From: Nocardia colli
GTDB lineage: Bacteria > Actinomycetota > Actinomycetes > Mycobacteriales > Mycobacteriaceae
Assembly (NCBI RefSeq): GCF_008704205.1
Contig: NZ_VXLC01000003.1
Location: 558,001-622,000 of the forward strand
Reading direction: 5' to 3'
Length of the DNA: 64,000 nucleotides
The notes below the pieces were generated by a model. The model did not search any database. It saw only the letters and a program-made list of their open reading frames with translations, and was not told the origin of the DNA. Within the stretch, counting starts at the first letter, position 1. Each line of letters opens with the position of its first letter. The position numbers were made by a program, and so were the translations under genes. Shown piece by piece: positions 52,601 through 60,566 of the stretch.

Positions 52601-53382
52601 TTGAGCATGGCGCCCTCGGCTTCCTCGGGCCGCAGTTGATTCACCAGCAGCAGCTTCCGCACGGCGTTGTGTGCTCTGTTTCCGTGCAGTCCGGCCAGCT
52701 CGGCCTCCGCCTCCGTCACAGTTTTCCTGGCGTTGGCTACGTCCCGCTGCGCGATCGCGATTTCGCGTTGGGCGAACGCGACTGTCGCTGCTGTCAGCGC
52801 CGCGACCAACAGCAGCACCAGCGCGGCCATCACATACTGGTGCTGCCGGGTATCGACCCGAATGATCTCGCGCTTTTCGATGCCATGGATTCGAGCGGCC
52901 AGACTCGCGACCGCGTCCTTGAACAACGGATCACGCAGACGCAACACGTCCACATGACTGCGTCTGATGTCGACCCAGCGAGGCTCGCGCGCGAAGACGC
53001 CCTGCAACGTGCGCGGAATCGCCGTGGTCTTCGCCCAATCGAAATCGACCGCACTCTTGTCCCAGGCCAGCTCGCCGTCGGCGAGGGCGATGAGCACGGT
53101 CTCCGGCGGGTGGTGCGCCAGCCATCGCTCCAATTCCATGGAAACCCAATAGGATTCGGCGGCGGCGGGCGATGCTACCACGACAAGGAACCTCGACTCG
53201 TCGAGCGCCTTCTCGATCTGGCCGGGCAGATCGGCCCCGGCAGGCAGATCGGTCAAGTCCCGGAAGACCGTCAGCGCCCGCGGCCGATACCAGCGGCGGA
53301 CAAGGCGCTCGAGCCCGCGCTGTAGCGCTGCGGCGGGTTCCTGATCCACCACGCACTTATACGAAATGAAAACATCAGGCAT
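49648..53382 (-). CDS. TIR-TM-WD40 receptor, about 21 blades
   Basis: A 1244-aa protein. A TIR domain fills about 1-165: VFISYKC start, LTVFRDLTDLPAG box, LVVVASPAAAESYWVSMELERWL with Glu83 at the expected NADase position. A membrane helix (184-204) and a coiled coil (205-235) follow, then about 1000 residues of WD-type repeats; I count 21 d-strand signatures such as VRVWD, LRLWN and VIRVWP, i.e. three seven-blade sets. The C-terminus (KARLCQLLVDVRDSADFW) resembles the helical cap found after WD40 arrays in NACHT- and kinase-linked proteins. Bacterial TIRs cleave NAD or make cyclic ADP-ribose signals; here the ligand and output are unknown. AAGG precedes the ATG. Confidence 0.88.
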   Translation of the reverse strand: MPDVFISYKCVVDQEPAAALQRGLERLVRRWYRPRALTVFRDLTDLPAGADLPGQIEKALDESRFLVVVASPAAAESYWVSMELERWLAHHPPETVLIALADGELAWDKSAVDFDWAKTTAIPRTLQGVFAREPRWVDIRRSHVDVLRLRDPLFKDAVASLAARIHGIEKREIIRVDTRQHQYVMAALVLLLVAALTAATVAFAQREIAIAQRDVANARKTVTEAEAELAGLHGNRAHNAVRKLLLVNQLRPEEAEGAMLNASADLLGVRKIFPSSILAAVPIPGSDDIAMAIDKRVEVWNTKTWTRAGRVVDIGSPITGLAVSADGSRLATTTDDNKVRVWDVATRRLRAESESLGKALASVVFVADGSQVIAGGSGEQLYFLYVPSVDTVSPRLTEARAPVPLPNSANIASLDVSRDGRVVAGTWSGLIWLARLGDVDATLRVNGHRATGPVDAVKFNTDGTRVYSGGAEQVVRAWSVGPGPDGADVLREEQYGRGHYGPIYSLQVDREASGRERVVSGGHDGSVRVWDGATMLPLGPAMAGHKGRSAAVFSSTGHVVSTGYDGTLRLWNKDNTPYEAVLKRAGNEVFGVALSPDSARIALGGWDGHVRISTTADAKPAVPKRAPREHHNGAILGLAYSPSGTRVVSGGADGKLRMWDGVTADALRILETSGAPIRTVAFLDENRVVIGTEAGRIEIWDIALGGLVTARDASTTPVTSIAVDPRGRTLVSGSADGTFAVWDTNDLGQTVAPRRADPAAVFGVTISDDGKIATAGADGVVRLWSVSGGEPVKTMSGHAGEVLAVRFSADGQHIYSGGADSTIVLWDVQSGKQDGGAFGHLGPVRSIAVAGDGRIATAHDGVAHLWNTAGRREIAQVFGVANRVWSLAFEPGGDRVASGGEDAVVRIWRADRIEGDGGTCPIDWGAAAPQSDCPITLVGHSATIFSVAYSRDGRYLASASADCTVLIWDTASTYANKQPIAKLPVCTDHPADNNDHNVTSVAFDETGDRLVVGTFDGNVSLWSRSGQRITPDIDVDTGSKPQSPNGSVYVAGFLTDNRRVFAGGLDGTLRLWDPETGDVRVALPGGQSPISAAAHSSSSDLMAVGYENGELVLGPIDGRAPERIRAHGNLPITKVSFAAQGRYLISTGQDGKAVIWKTNGAGKLQQVGRVLDGSSLQAQSLAVDDKGGIVVGYRDGVIRVWPSPNSVKARLCQLLVDVRDSADFWTTDTTSLPEPEQAPCPITS

Positions 53383-53428
53383 CGCCTTGCAGCCCCTATG
53401 TGGTCGGTCTCTGACAGCGTTTGCGGGA

Positions 53429-56170
53429 TCAGGCAGGCTCTCGCAGACCGTCGCACAGTTCGACTCGGGCGAAACCGGAGTCGTTCGATACCCAGATTCG
53501 CCACTCGGCTGTACTCATGGTTGTCATCAGCCTGGCACACAACTCGGCCGGCTTCGCCGACAGCGACTCGATCCTGCCTACGCCGTTCGCGGTGCCGGTC
53601 ACGAGTGAACCGCTCACCGAATCGAAGCTCACGCTTCTGGCCGGGCTCAAATAGCGGCTGACCACTGCCGTAGTGGCCTGCCGATGATCGGTATCCCATA
53701 GCCGGACCATGCCGACACCATCGGTACTGGCCGCCCGACGTCCATCGGCACTTACCGCGACACCCCACACCGGGACAGCGTCGGCACTGGGCATCAGGCT
53801 GACGCGGCCAGAGGTGATGTCCCAGTATTGAATCGAACCGGCCGTGTCGCCGGCCACCACCCGACTGCCGTCGGGCGTTATCGCGACAGCCTGGACCGGA
53901 ACTGGATCCTTATTCGGAATGGCGATGGTCTTGTCCCGCTGAGGCTCCCAAATCTGGACGGTGCCATCGGTCCCGCCGATGGCGACCCGATCACCGGCGG
54001 CATCGATCGATACCGACCGCAAGACATTCGGGTCGGCGCCGCGCATCGTCACCAGTTGACCCGAATCGGCGCCCCACCATCGAACCGTCCCCGCCACATC
54101 CGCTGTCACCAACCACCCGCCATCAGGCGTGAGGGCGAGGCTCCATACAGCGGCGTCACCTACGCCTGGCATAGCCCGCATTTTTCCGGACTCGGTGTCC
54201 CACAGCCAGACACCGCCCCGCGCATCCGCGACCGCCGCGCGTGGTGCGGCCGCGCTGATAGCCACGGCGCGTATTCCGGCATCTGCCGGGTGGGCGCTGG
54301 CGACGATCGTCTGATCTCGCGGATTCCACACCACGACACTGCCGTCTGGTCCCCCGGCCACAGCTCGCTGCGCATCCGGGCACACGGCGACAACGGCGAC
54401 TTCGCCACCAGCGCCGAACCCGGCCGGAATCGGTGTCGTCGTCGATGTGGCGGAGTCCCACAGACGGATGCCACCGCCTAAGTCGACGACTGCGACGCGG
54501 TCCCCGTCGGAGGCAGGCGTCATATCGAGAATCGCGCTCGATGCCGTGTAGAAAGCGGTGGCGACAGCATCGGATTCGACATCCCAGCGACGCAAGACAC
54601 CCGACTCGTTGCCGCTGAGCACGCGATGCCCCTGCGCCGTGACAGCCAATGCGGTGATCGAACTGGGATCGCGGTTGGGCATCGCCGCCACCGCATTTTG
54701 CGTGCGATCCCAAGCCCGCACGTCACCATGGTCGTCGCCTGCCGATATCCACTGGGTGTCGGAGGAGATGGCGACCGCCGAGATCGCATACGTGCCGCCG
54801 CCCGGCATCGCGGAAACCGCTCCCGATGCCGTATCCCAGACCTGCACTACGCCACCGTTGTCTCCGACGGCCACCCCGCGACCATCCTCGCTGACGGTCA
54901 CCGCGGCGATCGACTCAGCGGCATGCATGGGACCGGCGGCGAAATCTCCACCGTCGACATCCCATAACCACACCGTCCCCTTCCCATCCCCGGCGACCAC
55001 GCGTCGACCGTCGGGCGTAATGGCTACACTCGCCACCGACCCCGCACTGCGGTGCGGAGCATCGATGACTGTGTGGTGCGCGACATCCCACACCTGCACA
55101 CCGCCCTTGTCGTCGCCGACCACAACCCGCCGACCGTCCGGGGTCACCGCGACCGCGCGGACTCGACGAGTCCCACGACCGGGCATGTCGAGGGCCACCG
55201 CCGAACCGACGTCCCACAACCGCACCAAGCCGTCGGGGTACCCGGTAGCCAGCCAGTGCCCGTCCGGACTGATAGACGCCACTTCCCCGCCTGGGCCCAA
55301 ATCGACGATCTTGGCCAGACCTTGCGTACGGTATTGCGCGTCGATCACCGCGCCTTCGACCAGTTCTGGCGAAAAGTGTTGTGCGGCAAGCACCTCCAGG
55401 ACAGCCCGCCGATAGCTGCCCCAGCCCACGGTGGTGAATTGCTGGTGCGCGTCCTGCACGAGCCGAGCGGCAAGGCTCTCGGCGGCGAGATCGCGTGCGT
55501 GGTTGCGCTGGACAACCGCGACTCGGGCGGTCAGAGTGGCGACAAGGGTCAGTACCGCCAGCACTGCCACGGCCGACATAGCCCACCGTAGATTTCTGCG
55601 TGTCTCCCGCAATCCTTCCGAATGCAGGTCATCTTCCCGAATTCCACGCACGACCGCCGTGATGCTGACTGCGGCACTGTCGATGTCAGGACCTGTCTTG
55701 TCGGGTCCGCGCCACGTCACCGTCTTCCAGACCGGCTGTGTCGGGTATCGACCGAGTAACCGCGGGGGAAGCGCTGTCGACTGTTCGCGATCCCAGTCGT
55801 TGGCCTTCTTGTCCCAGACCAGCGCGCCATCGGTGACCACGAGCAGGATGCTGTTTACCGAGCGGTTGTCGAGCCACCACTCGATCTCGCGATCGACCCA
55901 TTCGGACCGCTGAGCCTCAGGAGAGGCACACACGACCAGCCAATCCGACTTTGCCAGACCCGTAGTGATCTTTTCCCACAGGGTCGGTCCGATGGAGACT
56001 CCGCTGTAGTCGAGAAACGTTCGCGTGATCGGTGGCCGGTACCAACGACGAGGCAGCGTTTCCATCGCTTTCTGCAGCTTCGGCAGCAACGCGCGGTCAC
56101 GATCACCGCTGTAGGAAAGAAAGGCACCGTAGCCGAGGTCGGGTCGCAGCTTATACCGTCGTAGCGCCAT
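53429..56170 (-). CDS. TIR-TM-WD40 receptor, about 14 blades
   Basis: A 913-aa paralogue of the following gene with the same order: TIR (about 10-180; AFLSYSGDRDRALLPKLQ, ITRTFLDYSGVSIG, WVDREIEWWLDN with Glu95), membrane helix (196-216), coiled segment, and WD-type repeats. I count 14 blade signatures (LVRLWDV, VQVWDV, VWLWDV and so on), two seven-blade sets, and a C-terminal cap ending MSTAEWRIWVS. It shares WYRP and the TIR core with the other protein but sequences differ widely, so the pair is an old duplication. AGAGGA precedes the ATG at 56170. The two genes are 46 bp apart and form one operon, this one first. Confidence 0.88.
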   Translation of the reverse strand: MALRRYKLRPDLGYGAFLSYSGDRDRALLPKLQKAMETLPRRWYRPPITRTFLDYSGVSIGPTLWEKITTGLAKSDWLVVCASPEAQRSEWVDREIEWWLDNRSVNSILLVVTDGALVWDKKANDWDREQSTALPPRLLGRYPTQPVWKTVTWRGPDKTGPDIDSAAVSITAVVRGIREDDLHSEGLRETRRNLRWAMSAVAVLAVLTLVATLTARVAVVQRNHARDLAAESLAARLVQDAHQQFTTVGWGSYRRAVLEVLAAQHFSPELVEGAVIDAQYRTQGLAKIVDLGPGGEVASISPDGHWLATGYPDGLVRLWDVGSAVALDMPGRGTRRVRAVAVTPDGRRVVVGDDKGGVQVWDVAHHTVIDAPHRSAGSVASVAITPDGRRVVAGDGKGTVWLWDVDGGDFAAGPMHAAESIAAVTVSEDGRGVAVGDNGGVVQVWDTASGAVSAMPGGGTYAISAVAISSDTQWISAGDDHGDVRAWDRTQNAVAAMPNRDPSSITALAVTAQGHRVLSGNESGVLRRWDVESDAVATAFYTASSAILDMTPASDGDRVAVVDLGGGIRLWDSATSTTTPIPAGFGAGGEVAVVAVCPDAQRAVAGGPDGSVVVWNPRDQTIVASAHPADAGIRAVAISAAAPRAAVADARGGVWLWDTESGKMRAMPGVGDAAVWSLALTPDGGWLVTADVAGTVRWWGADSGQLVTMRGADPNVLRSVSIDAAGDRVAIGGTDGTVQIWEPQRDKTIAIPNKDPVPVQAVAITPDGSRVVAGDTAGSIQYWDITSGRVSLMPSADAVPVWGVAVSADGRRAASTDGVGMVRLWDTDHRQATTAVVSRYLSPARSVSFDSVSGSLVTGTANGVGRIESLSAKPAELCARLMTTMSTAEWRIWVSNDSGFARVELCDGLREPA

Positions 56171-56358
56171 ATACGTTGTCCTCTTAGCGGTTAGGACCGG
56201 CCCGGCGTGGATGTCGCGGGCGGCTTGTACGCCGGCCGCGCTCGTGGTCGGTCGGATTCGGATCTCGGCTTTTGCTGTGCGGCAGTGTGGATTCGGCCGC
56301 ATTGCGCACGGACAGTGACCGCAGGTGATGGTTCATGGCGGCGAACACCTCGGGCGGG

Positions 56359-56560
56359 GAATTGGTCGTAGTAGACGTCCTCGAGCGGCCCCCTCGATGT
56401 CGTTATATCCCAACCCCATACCTCGCTCGGGCCGGTCGCGACCGGCTCCGGAGCCACCCTAGCCGGGGTGGGTGCCCAGACGTCGTCGTTCGCGAACTTT
56501 GTTGTCGGCGTACGGGATCCGATACACCGTGGAGACCGAGCGCCGGTCGATTCCTCCCAC
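56359..56560 (-). mobile_element. IS3-family transposase relic
   Basis: One minus frame reads SVSTVYRI and KVRERRRLGTHPG, and a second, shifted frame continues PEPVATGPSEVWGWDIT and TSRGP. Together they match the middle of IS3/IS150-type OrfB transposases just before the DDE core, where WSWDIT carries the first Asp. The core after VYYDQF is lost. The frameshift and truncation make it inactive. It sits 190 bp upstream of the TIR-WD40 operon and marks an insertion or island edge. Confidence 0.7.
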
Positions 56561-56698
56561 GCCGCTGTCCGTAGCGGTTTCCCGGATCCGGACCGGACCG
56601 GCCCGGACGTTGCCCCCGCGATCCTTGAGTTCTGAGTATCGGCGAAACAATCTGCAGCACAACCAGATCCGGCGATAGACGCAAGGGATTGGCCTGAC

Positions 56699-57241
56699 AT
56701 GAACCGCAACAGCACGACCTCCGACAAAACCGAGGAAAACCCGTTCGCACCCTTGATAGGTGTCGTCCTGGCAGGCGGGATCGGCGAGGCGGCGTCGCTG
56801 TCGCTGCGCATGGCGCCCTGGATCGGCGGACCTCAACAGGACGTGACCTGGCAACCACTGGATCTGGCCCTTCGCCTATATACCGGCCAGGTGGTCTGGA
56901 CCGGGCAAGCTACTGCCGCGGCAGCCGGGCTCGGTGTCACCACGAGCGCGGTGCTCGTCGCGACGGCGCTGGCCCTTCGGTGGATCGTGGCACTGCGGTG
57001 GCGAGATCTCAGAAGTAAGCGTCGCGAGAGCGCACCTCCGCATCTGGGTCTTCCGCGATCGACCTTCCGGACCGTATCAGCCGGCCAGCGGCCTGGCCCT
57101 GCGACCGGATCGACTATGCCCGCCTGCTGCGCGCATGCGGAAGCGGAGACCTCACGCGCGAACCAGGATCCGAATCCATCGCTGCACCGCTACCTCACCA
57201 CAACGACGAAACAGGCAAGCGTCGACCCGCTACCGGGATGA
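56699..57241 (+). CDS. Possible truncated membrane protein, 180 aa
   Basis: An open frame with two hydrophobic segments (about 17-38 and 75-98) in its first 100 residues, then an Arg/Ser-rich tail that looks out of frame. The first part (PFAPLIGVVLAGGIGEAASL and VWTGQATAAAAGLGVTTSA) loosely recalls the N-terminal membrane anchor of conjugative coupling proteins, but no NTPase follows. It is probably a gene fragment beside the IS3 relic. Confidence 0.4.
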   Translation: MNRNSTTSDKTEENPFAPLIGVVLAGGIGEAASLSLRMAPWIGGPQQDVTWQPLDLALRLYTGQVVWTGQATAAAAGLGVTTSAVLVATALALRWIVALRWRDLRSKRRESAPPHLGLPRSTFRTVSAGQRPGPATGSTMPACCAHAEAETSRANQDPNPSLHRYLTTTTKQASVDPLPG

Positions 57242-57381
57242 ACCCGCCGATTTGCCGCTCCTGGCATATCCTCGACGACACCCCGGCGCCCGATACCTGC
57301 CGCGGGTCGGCTGGTATCGCCGAGCTTGATGGCCTGGCGGTTGAGGCAGGACGTGCGATCGTCACCCTGCGGGCGGGTCGT

Positions 57382-57768
57382 TCACCCTGTCACGACCGTC
57401 ACCCGGTAGCCGATGCGGATCTCGCGGCCGACATGCGCGGCACCACTGAGGTAGAGCCAGCGGTCGGTGCCGCCGCGCGGGTCGGGCAGGTACGTGGCCT
57501 GAACGTGCTCAACACCGAACGGGAAGTTGCCGGAGATCGAGGTGGCGATGCCGGTCATCAGCGACGCCTCGGCCAGCAGCTGCGGCTCGGGTGCCGTCGC
57601 GGGCAGCGGGGTCGCGGTGGGGATGAAGAACCCGAACTGTTCGGGTGGGGCGCCGGAACCCTGGACGAGCATGCCGGTGACGAACAATCGCGCGATTCCG
57701 GTGTGCACCAAGCATTCCGGCGTCAACTGCAACGGTGGAGTCGGCCGCAGCTCGAGTTGGAACGCCAT
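57382..57768 (-). CDS. Hypothetical protein, 128 aa
   Basis: A 128-aa protein of unknown family. It is probably beta-rich: MAFQLELRPTPPLQLTPECLV, RLFVTGMLVQGSG, EQFGFFIPTATPL, TGIATSISGNFPFG and RWLYLSGAAHVGREIRIGYRV look like strands. There is no signal peptide. The ATG at 57768 has TAAAGT 7 nt upstream, the leaderless pattern used by many genes here. It lies between decayed fragments but its own frame is intact. Confidence 0.6.
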   Translation of the reverse strand: MAFQLELRPTPPLQLTPECLVHTGIARLFVTGMLVQGSGAPPEQFGFFIPTATPLPATAPEPQLLAEASLMTGIATSISGNFPFGVEHVQATYLPDPRGGTDRWLYLSGAAHVGREIRIGYRVTVVTG

Positions 57769-57901
57769 GCGCCGAACTTTACGGTCACCGAACACCGATG
57801 TCCTCACGACGCATAAGCACTGCATCATCGTCCCGAGCGGCGAGGCTCGAGCAGTGCTCCTGATCAACCGGGGCCTCGATCAACGATCGGCAGCACATTG
57901 A

Positions 57902-58018
57902 GGCACCCATCCCGCCGATCCGCACCACGAACATGTCCCACGCCGGTAACAGCCACGGCCCGACCTCCACCGACACCGCCAGGACCACAACGTTGCTGAC
58001 CGTCCTCAGACCGGGCCG
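57902..58018 (-). pseudogene. Fragment of a YczE-family gene
   Basis: The minus frame encodes 39 residues, from RPGLRTVSNVVVLAVSVEV to MFVVRIGGMGA, that match the intact YczE-like protein at 39779-40471 at 33 positions. Nothing before or after matches in frame. It is a recent truncated copy. Confidence 0.8.
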
Positions 58019-58449
58019 TGTTCGGGGCGCGGCACTGAAACCACGCGCCTGGCAGAGTCGATCGCGATCGTTCACGGTCCTCGATGGCAGGTGGCGCAAC
58101 GTTGCGCGCGCGACTGTTCCGCTTGACCAACCGATCCGATCGGCCGCACTCGACGGAGAAACCCGCCGTCGCAGCCGCATTCAACTCCAGTGTTGCGGTC
58201 GATGCAGACATGCATCCACTGCCGCATTCGGTTCGAACCACGTTGGTGCGCTTGATAATTCATCGCCTGCATCAGCGGTTCCACGTGAATCACCGCCGCG
58301 CGATTCAGGCATACGCAGTCGGCCCGGCCGACACCTGTCTGATGTGACGGCTTGCTGCGACTCGCGGTGTCGGCCTTCGTGTCCGCGCGCGAGTGCCACA
58401 CGGTTCGTCTTCCACGCAGAAGCGGTAAAGGCGAGCCGACGTCGCAGGG

Positions 58450-58503
58450 CCATGCGTGCACACCGAGCGCTGTCGCGATCTGGACCGCGATATAGCCGAC
58501 CAC
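58450..58503 (-). pseudogene. Fragment of a quinone oxidoreductase gene
   Basis: VGYIAVQIATALGVHAW in a minus frame matches VGHVAVQIAKALGAHV, the NADP-binding glycine-rich segment of the intact oxidoreductase at 59180-60109; the DNA is also close over about 50 bp. The remainder is absent. Together with the YczE fragment it shows that 57.8-58.5 kb is a graveyard of duplicated pieces. I see no other gene in 57769-58569. Confidence 0.6.
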
Positions 58504-58569
58504 GAGGGGGACCCGGAACCTGCCTTCGAAGTCTCCGGACTCCGTTCACTCGCGCGAATCGAACCGATC

Positions 58570-59037
58570 TCAGCTGTCCTTACTCAGCGACTCCCGATAA
58601 CTGGTTTCGATCTTCTCGCGCAGATGCTTTTCGGTATGCCGGATCGCGGGTCCGATGAACGCCTGAATCACCCGGTCGAGAGCGCGCCCGGCCAGACCAC
58701 CGGGGACTCGATAGTCGGCCGTCGCACTGACCTTCGTCCGTTCCGCACCGAGCGACTCGAAGTCCCAGCGGACGGACCCTTCGATGCCTTTGATCGCACG
58801 CATAGTCACCCGCGATCCGTCGACCCATTCGGTCGTGTCCGCACGCAACTTCAGCGTGGTCGGCCCGAGATGCAGGGCGGTGTCGAAGACCGCTCCGACA
58901 CCGGAGGTCTGCTCCCCCACCGGAGTGAAGTCCCGGATACCGAACATCCACTCCGGCACATTCCGGTAGTCCGCGACGTAGGCGAACGCGAACTCCACCG
59001 GCGCTCCACACGTCGCACTGTGCTCGACATGCCCCAT
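58570..59037 (-). CDS. SRPBCC-family protein (polyketide cyclase/CoxG-like)
   Basis: A 155-aa START-fold protein. EHSATCGAPVEFAFAYVADYRNVPEWM is the N-terminal strand-helix unit, TLKLRADTTEWVDGSRVTMRAI and VRWDFESLGAERTKVSATADY the sheet, and the C-terminal helix follows LAGRALDRVIQAFIGPAIRHTEKHLREKI. It likely binds a hydrophobic ligand. GGAGGGG lies about 5 nt before the ATG. It is monocistronic. Confidence 0.88.
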   Translation of the reverse strand: MGHVEHSATCGAPVEFAFAYVADYRNVPEWMFGIRDFTPVGEQTSGVGAVFDTALHLGPTTLKLRADTTEWVDGSRVTMRAIKGIEGSVRWDFESLGAERTKVSATADYRVPGGLAGRALDRVIQAFIGPAIRHTEKHLREKIETSYRESLSKDS

Positions 59038-59179
59038 GACTACCCCTCCGGCCGCTACCGTCCTTCCCTCGACCCTAGGCCACCTACGTGATCTTCGCTG
59101 AAGCCCGCTGCCCGCCAACCACTTACGCGCGCACCTGAATCGCGGCGAAGGGCCGATCAACGATTGCAACCACAAGCGA

Positions 59180-60109
59180 TCAGACGGTGAGCACGACCTT
59201 GCCCCGCAGGTGACCGCCGTCGAGCACCCGATGGGCGTCGGCGACGCGTTCGAACGGGAACGTCTCCTGCACATGAACCCGCAACTCACCTCGCTCGACG
59301 AGCCCGACAAGACCACGCAACGCGATCGGATCCGGGTCGACCGCGATACCACTGAAACGCACGCCGGCCGCCGCACATCGGTCGGCGAGCTGCGCATCTT
59401 CCTCGGCCACCGCCGTAACCAGATGCCCACCCGGTCGCAGCACCCCGAGCGACCGCTCGGCAGAGTCGCCACCGATCGTGTCGAGTACAACATCGATATC
59501 GCGGACCACCTCGGCGAAATCGACCGTCGCATAGTCGATTACCGCATCGGCGCCGAACCCCTCGACGAACTCCCGTTTGCTCGCACCGGCAGTCGCGATC
59601 ACGTGCGCGCCGAGCGCTTTCGCGATCTGGACCGCGACATGGCCGACCCCGCCGCCACCGCCGTGGATCAGCACCCGATCACCCTCGGTGACACCGCCGA
59701 GATCGACCAAGCCCTGCCACGCCGTCAGCCCCACGATCGGCAACGCCGCCGCTTCGACATGCGACAGCGCGGCCGGCTTGCGCACCAGATGCAACGCCGG
59801 CGCCGCCACGAATTCGGCATATGCCTGGGCCGCGCGCGGGAACAGCGGCATGCCGAACACCTCGTCGCCGGGCCGGAATCGCCAGGTCCGCGGCGCGTCC
59901 TCGACCACGCCGCTGATGTCCCAACCGAGGACGAACGGCGGCGGGCCGAGCAACGGGAATTCGCCCGCGCGCAGCCGCGCCTCCAGCGGATTCAGGCCGA
60001 TCGCCTTGACCCGGACCAGGACCTCGGTCGGAAGTGGTTGGGGCTCAGGCGCGTCCACGATGGTGAGCACGTCGGGACCGCCGAGTTTCTGCTGGGTGAT
60101 GATTCGCAT
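59180..60109 (-). CDS. NADP-dependent quinone/zinc-type oxidoreductase
   Basis: A 309-aa medium-chain reductase. A GroES-like domain (1-120; EVLVRVKAIGLNPLEARLRAG, PFVLGWDISGVVE) is followed by a Rossmann domain with VLIHGGGGGVGHVAVQIAKALGAHVIATA and VIDYATVDF. The usual catalytic zinc ligands are missing, which places it with quinone oxidoreductases that use NADPH. HxlR regulators next to such genes often respond to quinones or aldehydes. It is divergent from the hxlR-like gene at 60159 across 49 bp, so control by that regulator is likely. Confidence 0.9.
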   Translation of the reverse strand: MRIITQQKLGGPDVLTIVDAPEPQPLPTEVLVRVKAIGLNPLEARLRAGEFPLLGPPPFVLGWDISGVVEDAPRTWRFRPGDEVFGMPLFPRAAQAYAEFVAAPALHLVRKPAALSHVEAAALPIVGLTAWQGLVDLGGVTEGDRVLIHGGGGGVGHVAVQIAKALGAHVIATAGASKREFVEGFGADAVIDYATVDFAEVVRDIDVVLDTIGGDSAERSLGVLRPGGHLVTAVAEEDAQLADRCAAAGVRFSGIAVDPDPIALRGLVGLVERGELRVHVQETFPFERVADAHRVLDGGHLRGKVVLTV

Positions 60110-60158
60110 GAAACCGACGCTAGGTATCCGACAGGAACCGGTAGGTACCTTAGGCGGC
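60110..60158. promoter_or_regulatory. Divergent promoter between the oxidoreductase and HxlR genes
   Basis: TAGGTA occurs at 60121-60126 and 60142-60147 in direct repeat, 21 bp apart, and the second lies in the AGGTACCT palindrome (60143-60150). TACCTT (60146-60151) lies 7 nt before the hxlR ATG, a leaderless -10. The spacing of two helical turns suits a dimeric HxlR protein. Confidence 0.5.
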
Positions 60159-60524
60159 ATGAGCGATCCCTTTCTCGCCGACTGCCCGGCCCGGCTCGCG
60201 GTCGAGCTGATCGCCGACAAATGGACGGTGGTCGTGCTGGCCGGCCTCAGCAAGGGACCGGTGCGCCACGGCGAGCTGATCGAGTTGATCGGCGGCATCT
60301 CCCGCAAGGTGCTCACGCAGACACTTCGGCGGCTCGAATCGCACGGACTCGTGCGTCGCCACGCCTATGCCGAGGTGCCGCCCCGGGTCGAATACGAGCT
60401 CACCGCGCTCGGCGCGACACTGATCGATCCGATCCACACACTCACCGAGTGGGCCAGGGCCCACGGCGACGCGGTGCTCGATGCGCTCGACGCCCATTCC
60501 GATCCGCTCGCCCAGCACGGCTGA
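60159..60524 (+). CDS. HxlR-family regulator
   Basis: A 121-aa winged-helix protein. DCPARLAVELIADKWTVVVL at the N-terminus has the HxlR-type Cys and the conserved KW; GGISRKVLTQTLRRLESHGLVRR is the recognition helix and PPRVEYELTALGATL the wing. HxlR proteins sense aldehydes, quinones or electrophiles, several through the N-terminal Cys. It probably represses the divergent oxidoreductase until such a compound appears. Confidence 0.93.
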   Translation: MSDPFLADCPARLAVELIADKWTVVVLAGLSKGPVRHGELIELIGGISRKVLTQTLRRLESHGLVRRHAYAEVPPRVEYELTALGATLIDPIHTLTEWARAHGDAVLDALDAHSDPLAQHG

Positions 60525-60566
60525 ACCGATCACCGGGAGCACCGGCGGGGCGGATAGGGTCGGGTG

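Noticed and set aside
49648..56170. Calling the TIR-WD40 pair an antiphage system
   Set aside because: Domain content is suggestive but no known defence partner is adjacent and similar proteins may act in signalling; function is left open.
56191..56811. A 206-aa minus-strand gene upstream of the TIR-WD40 operon
   Set aside because: Only about 30 residues look like transposase and the rest is out of frame, so it is described as an IS3 relic.
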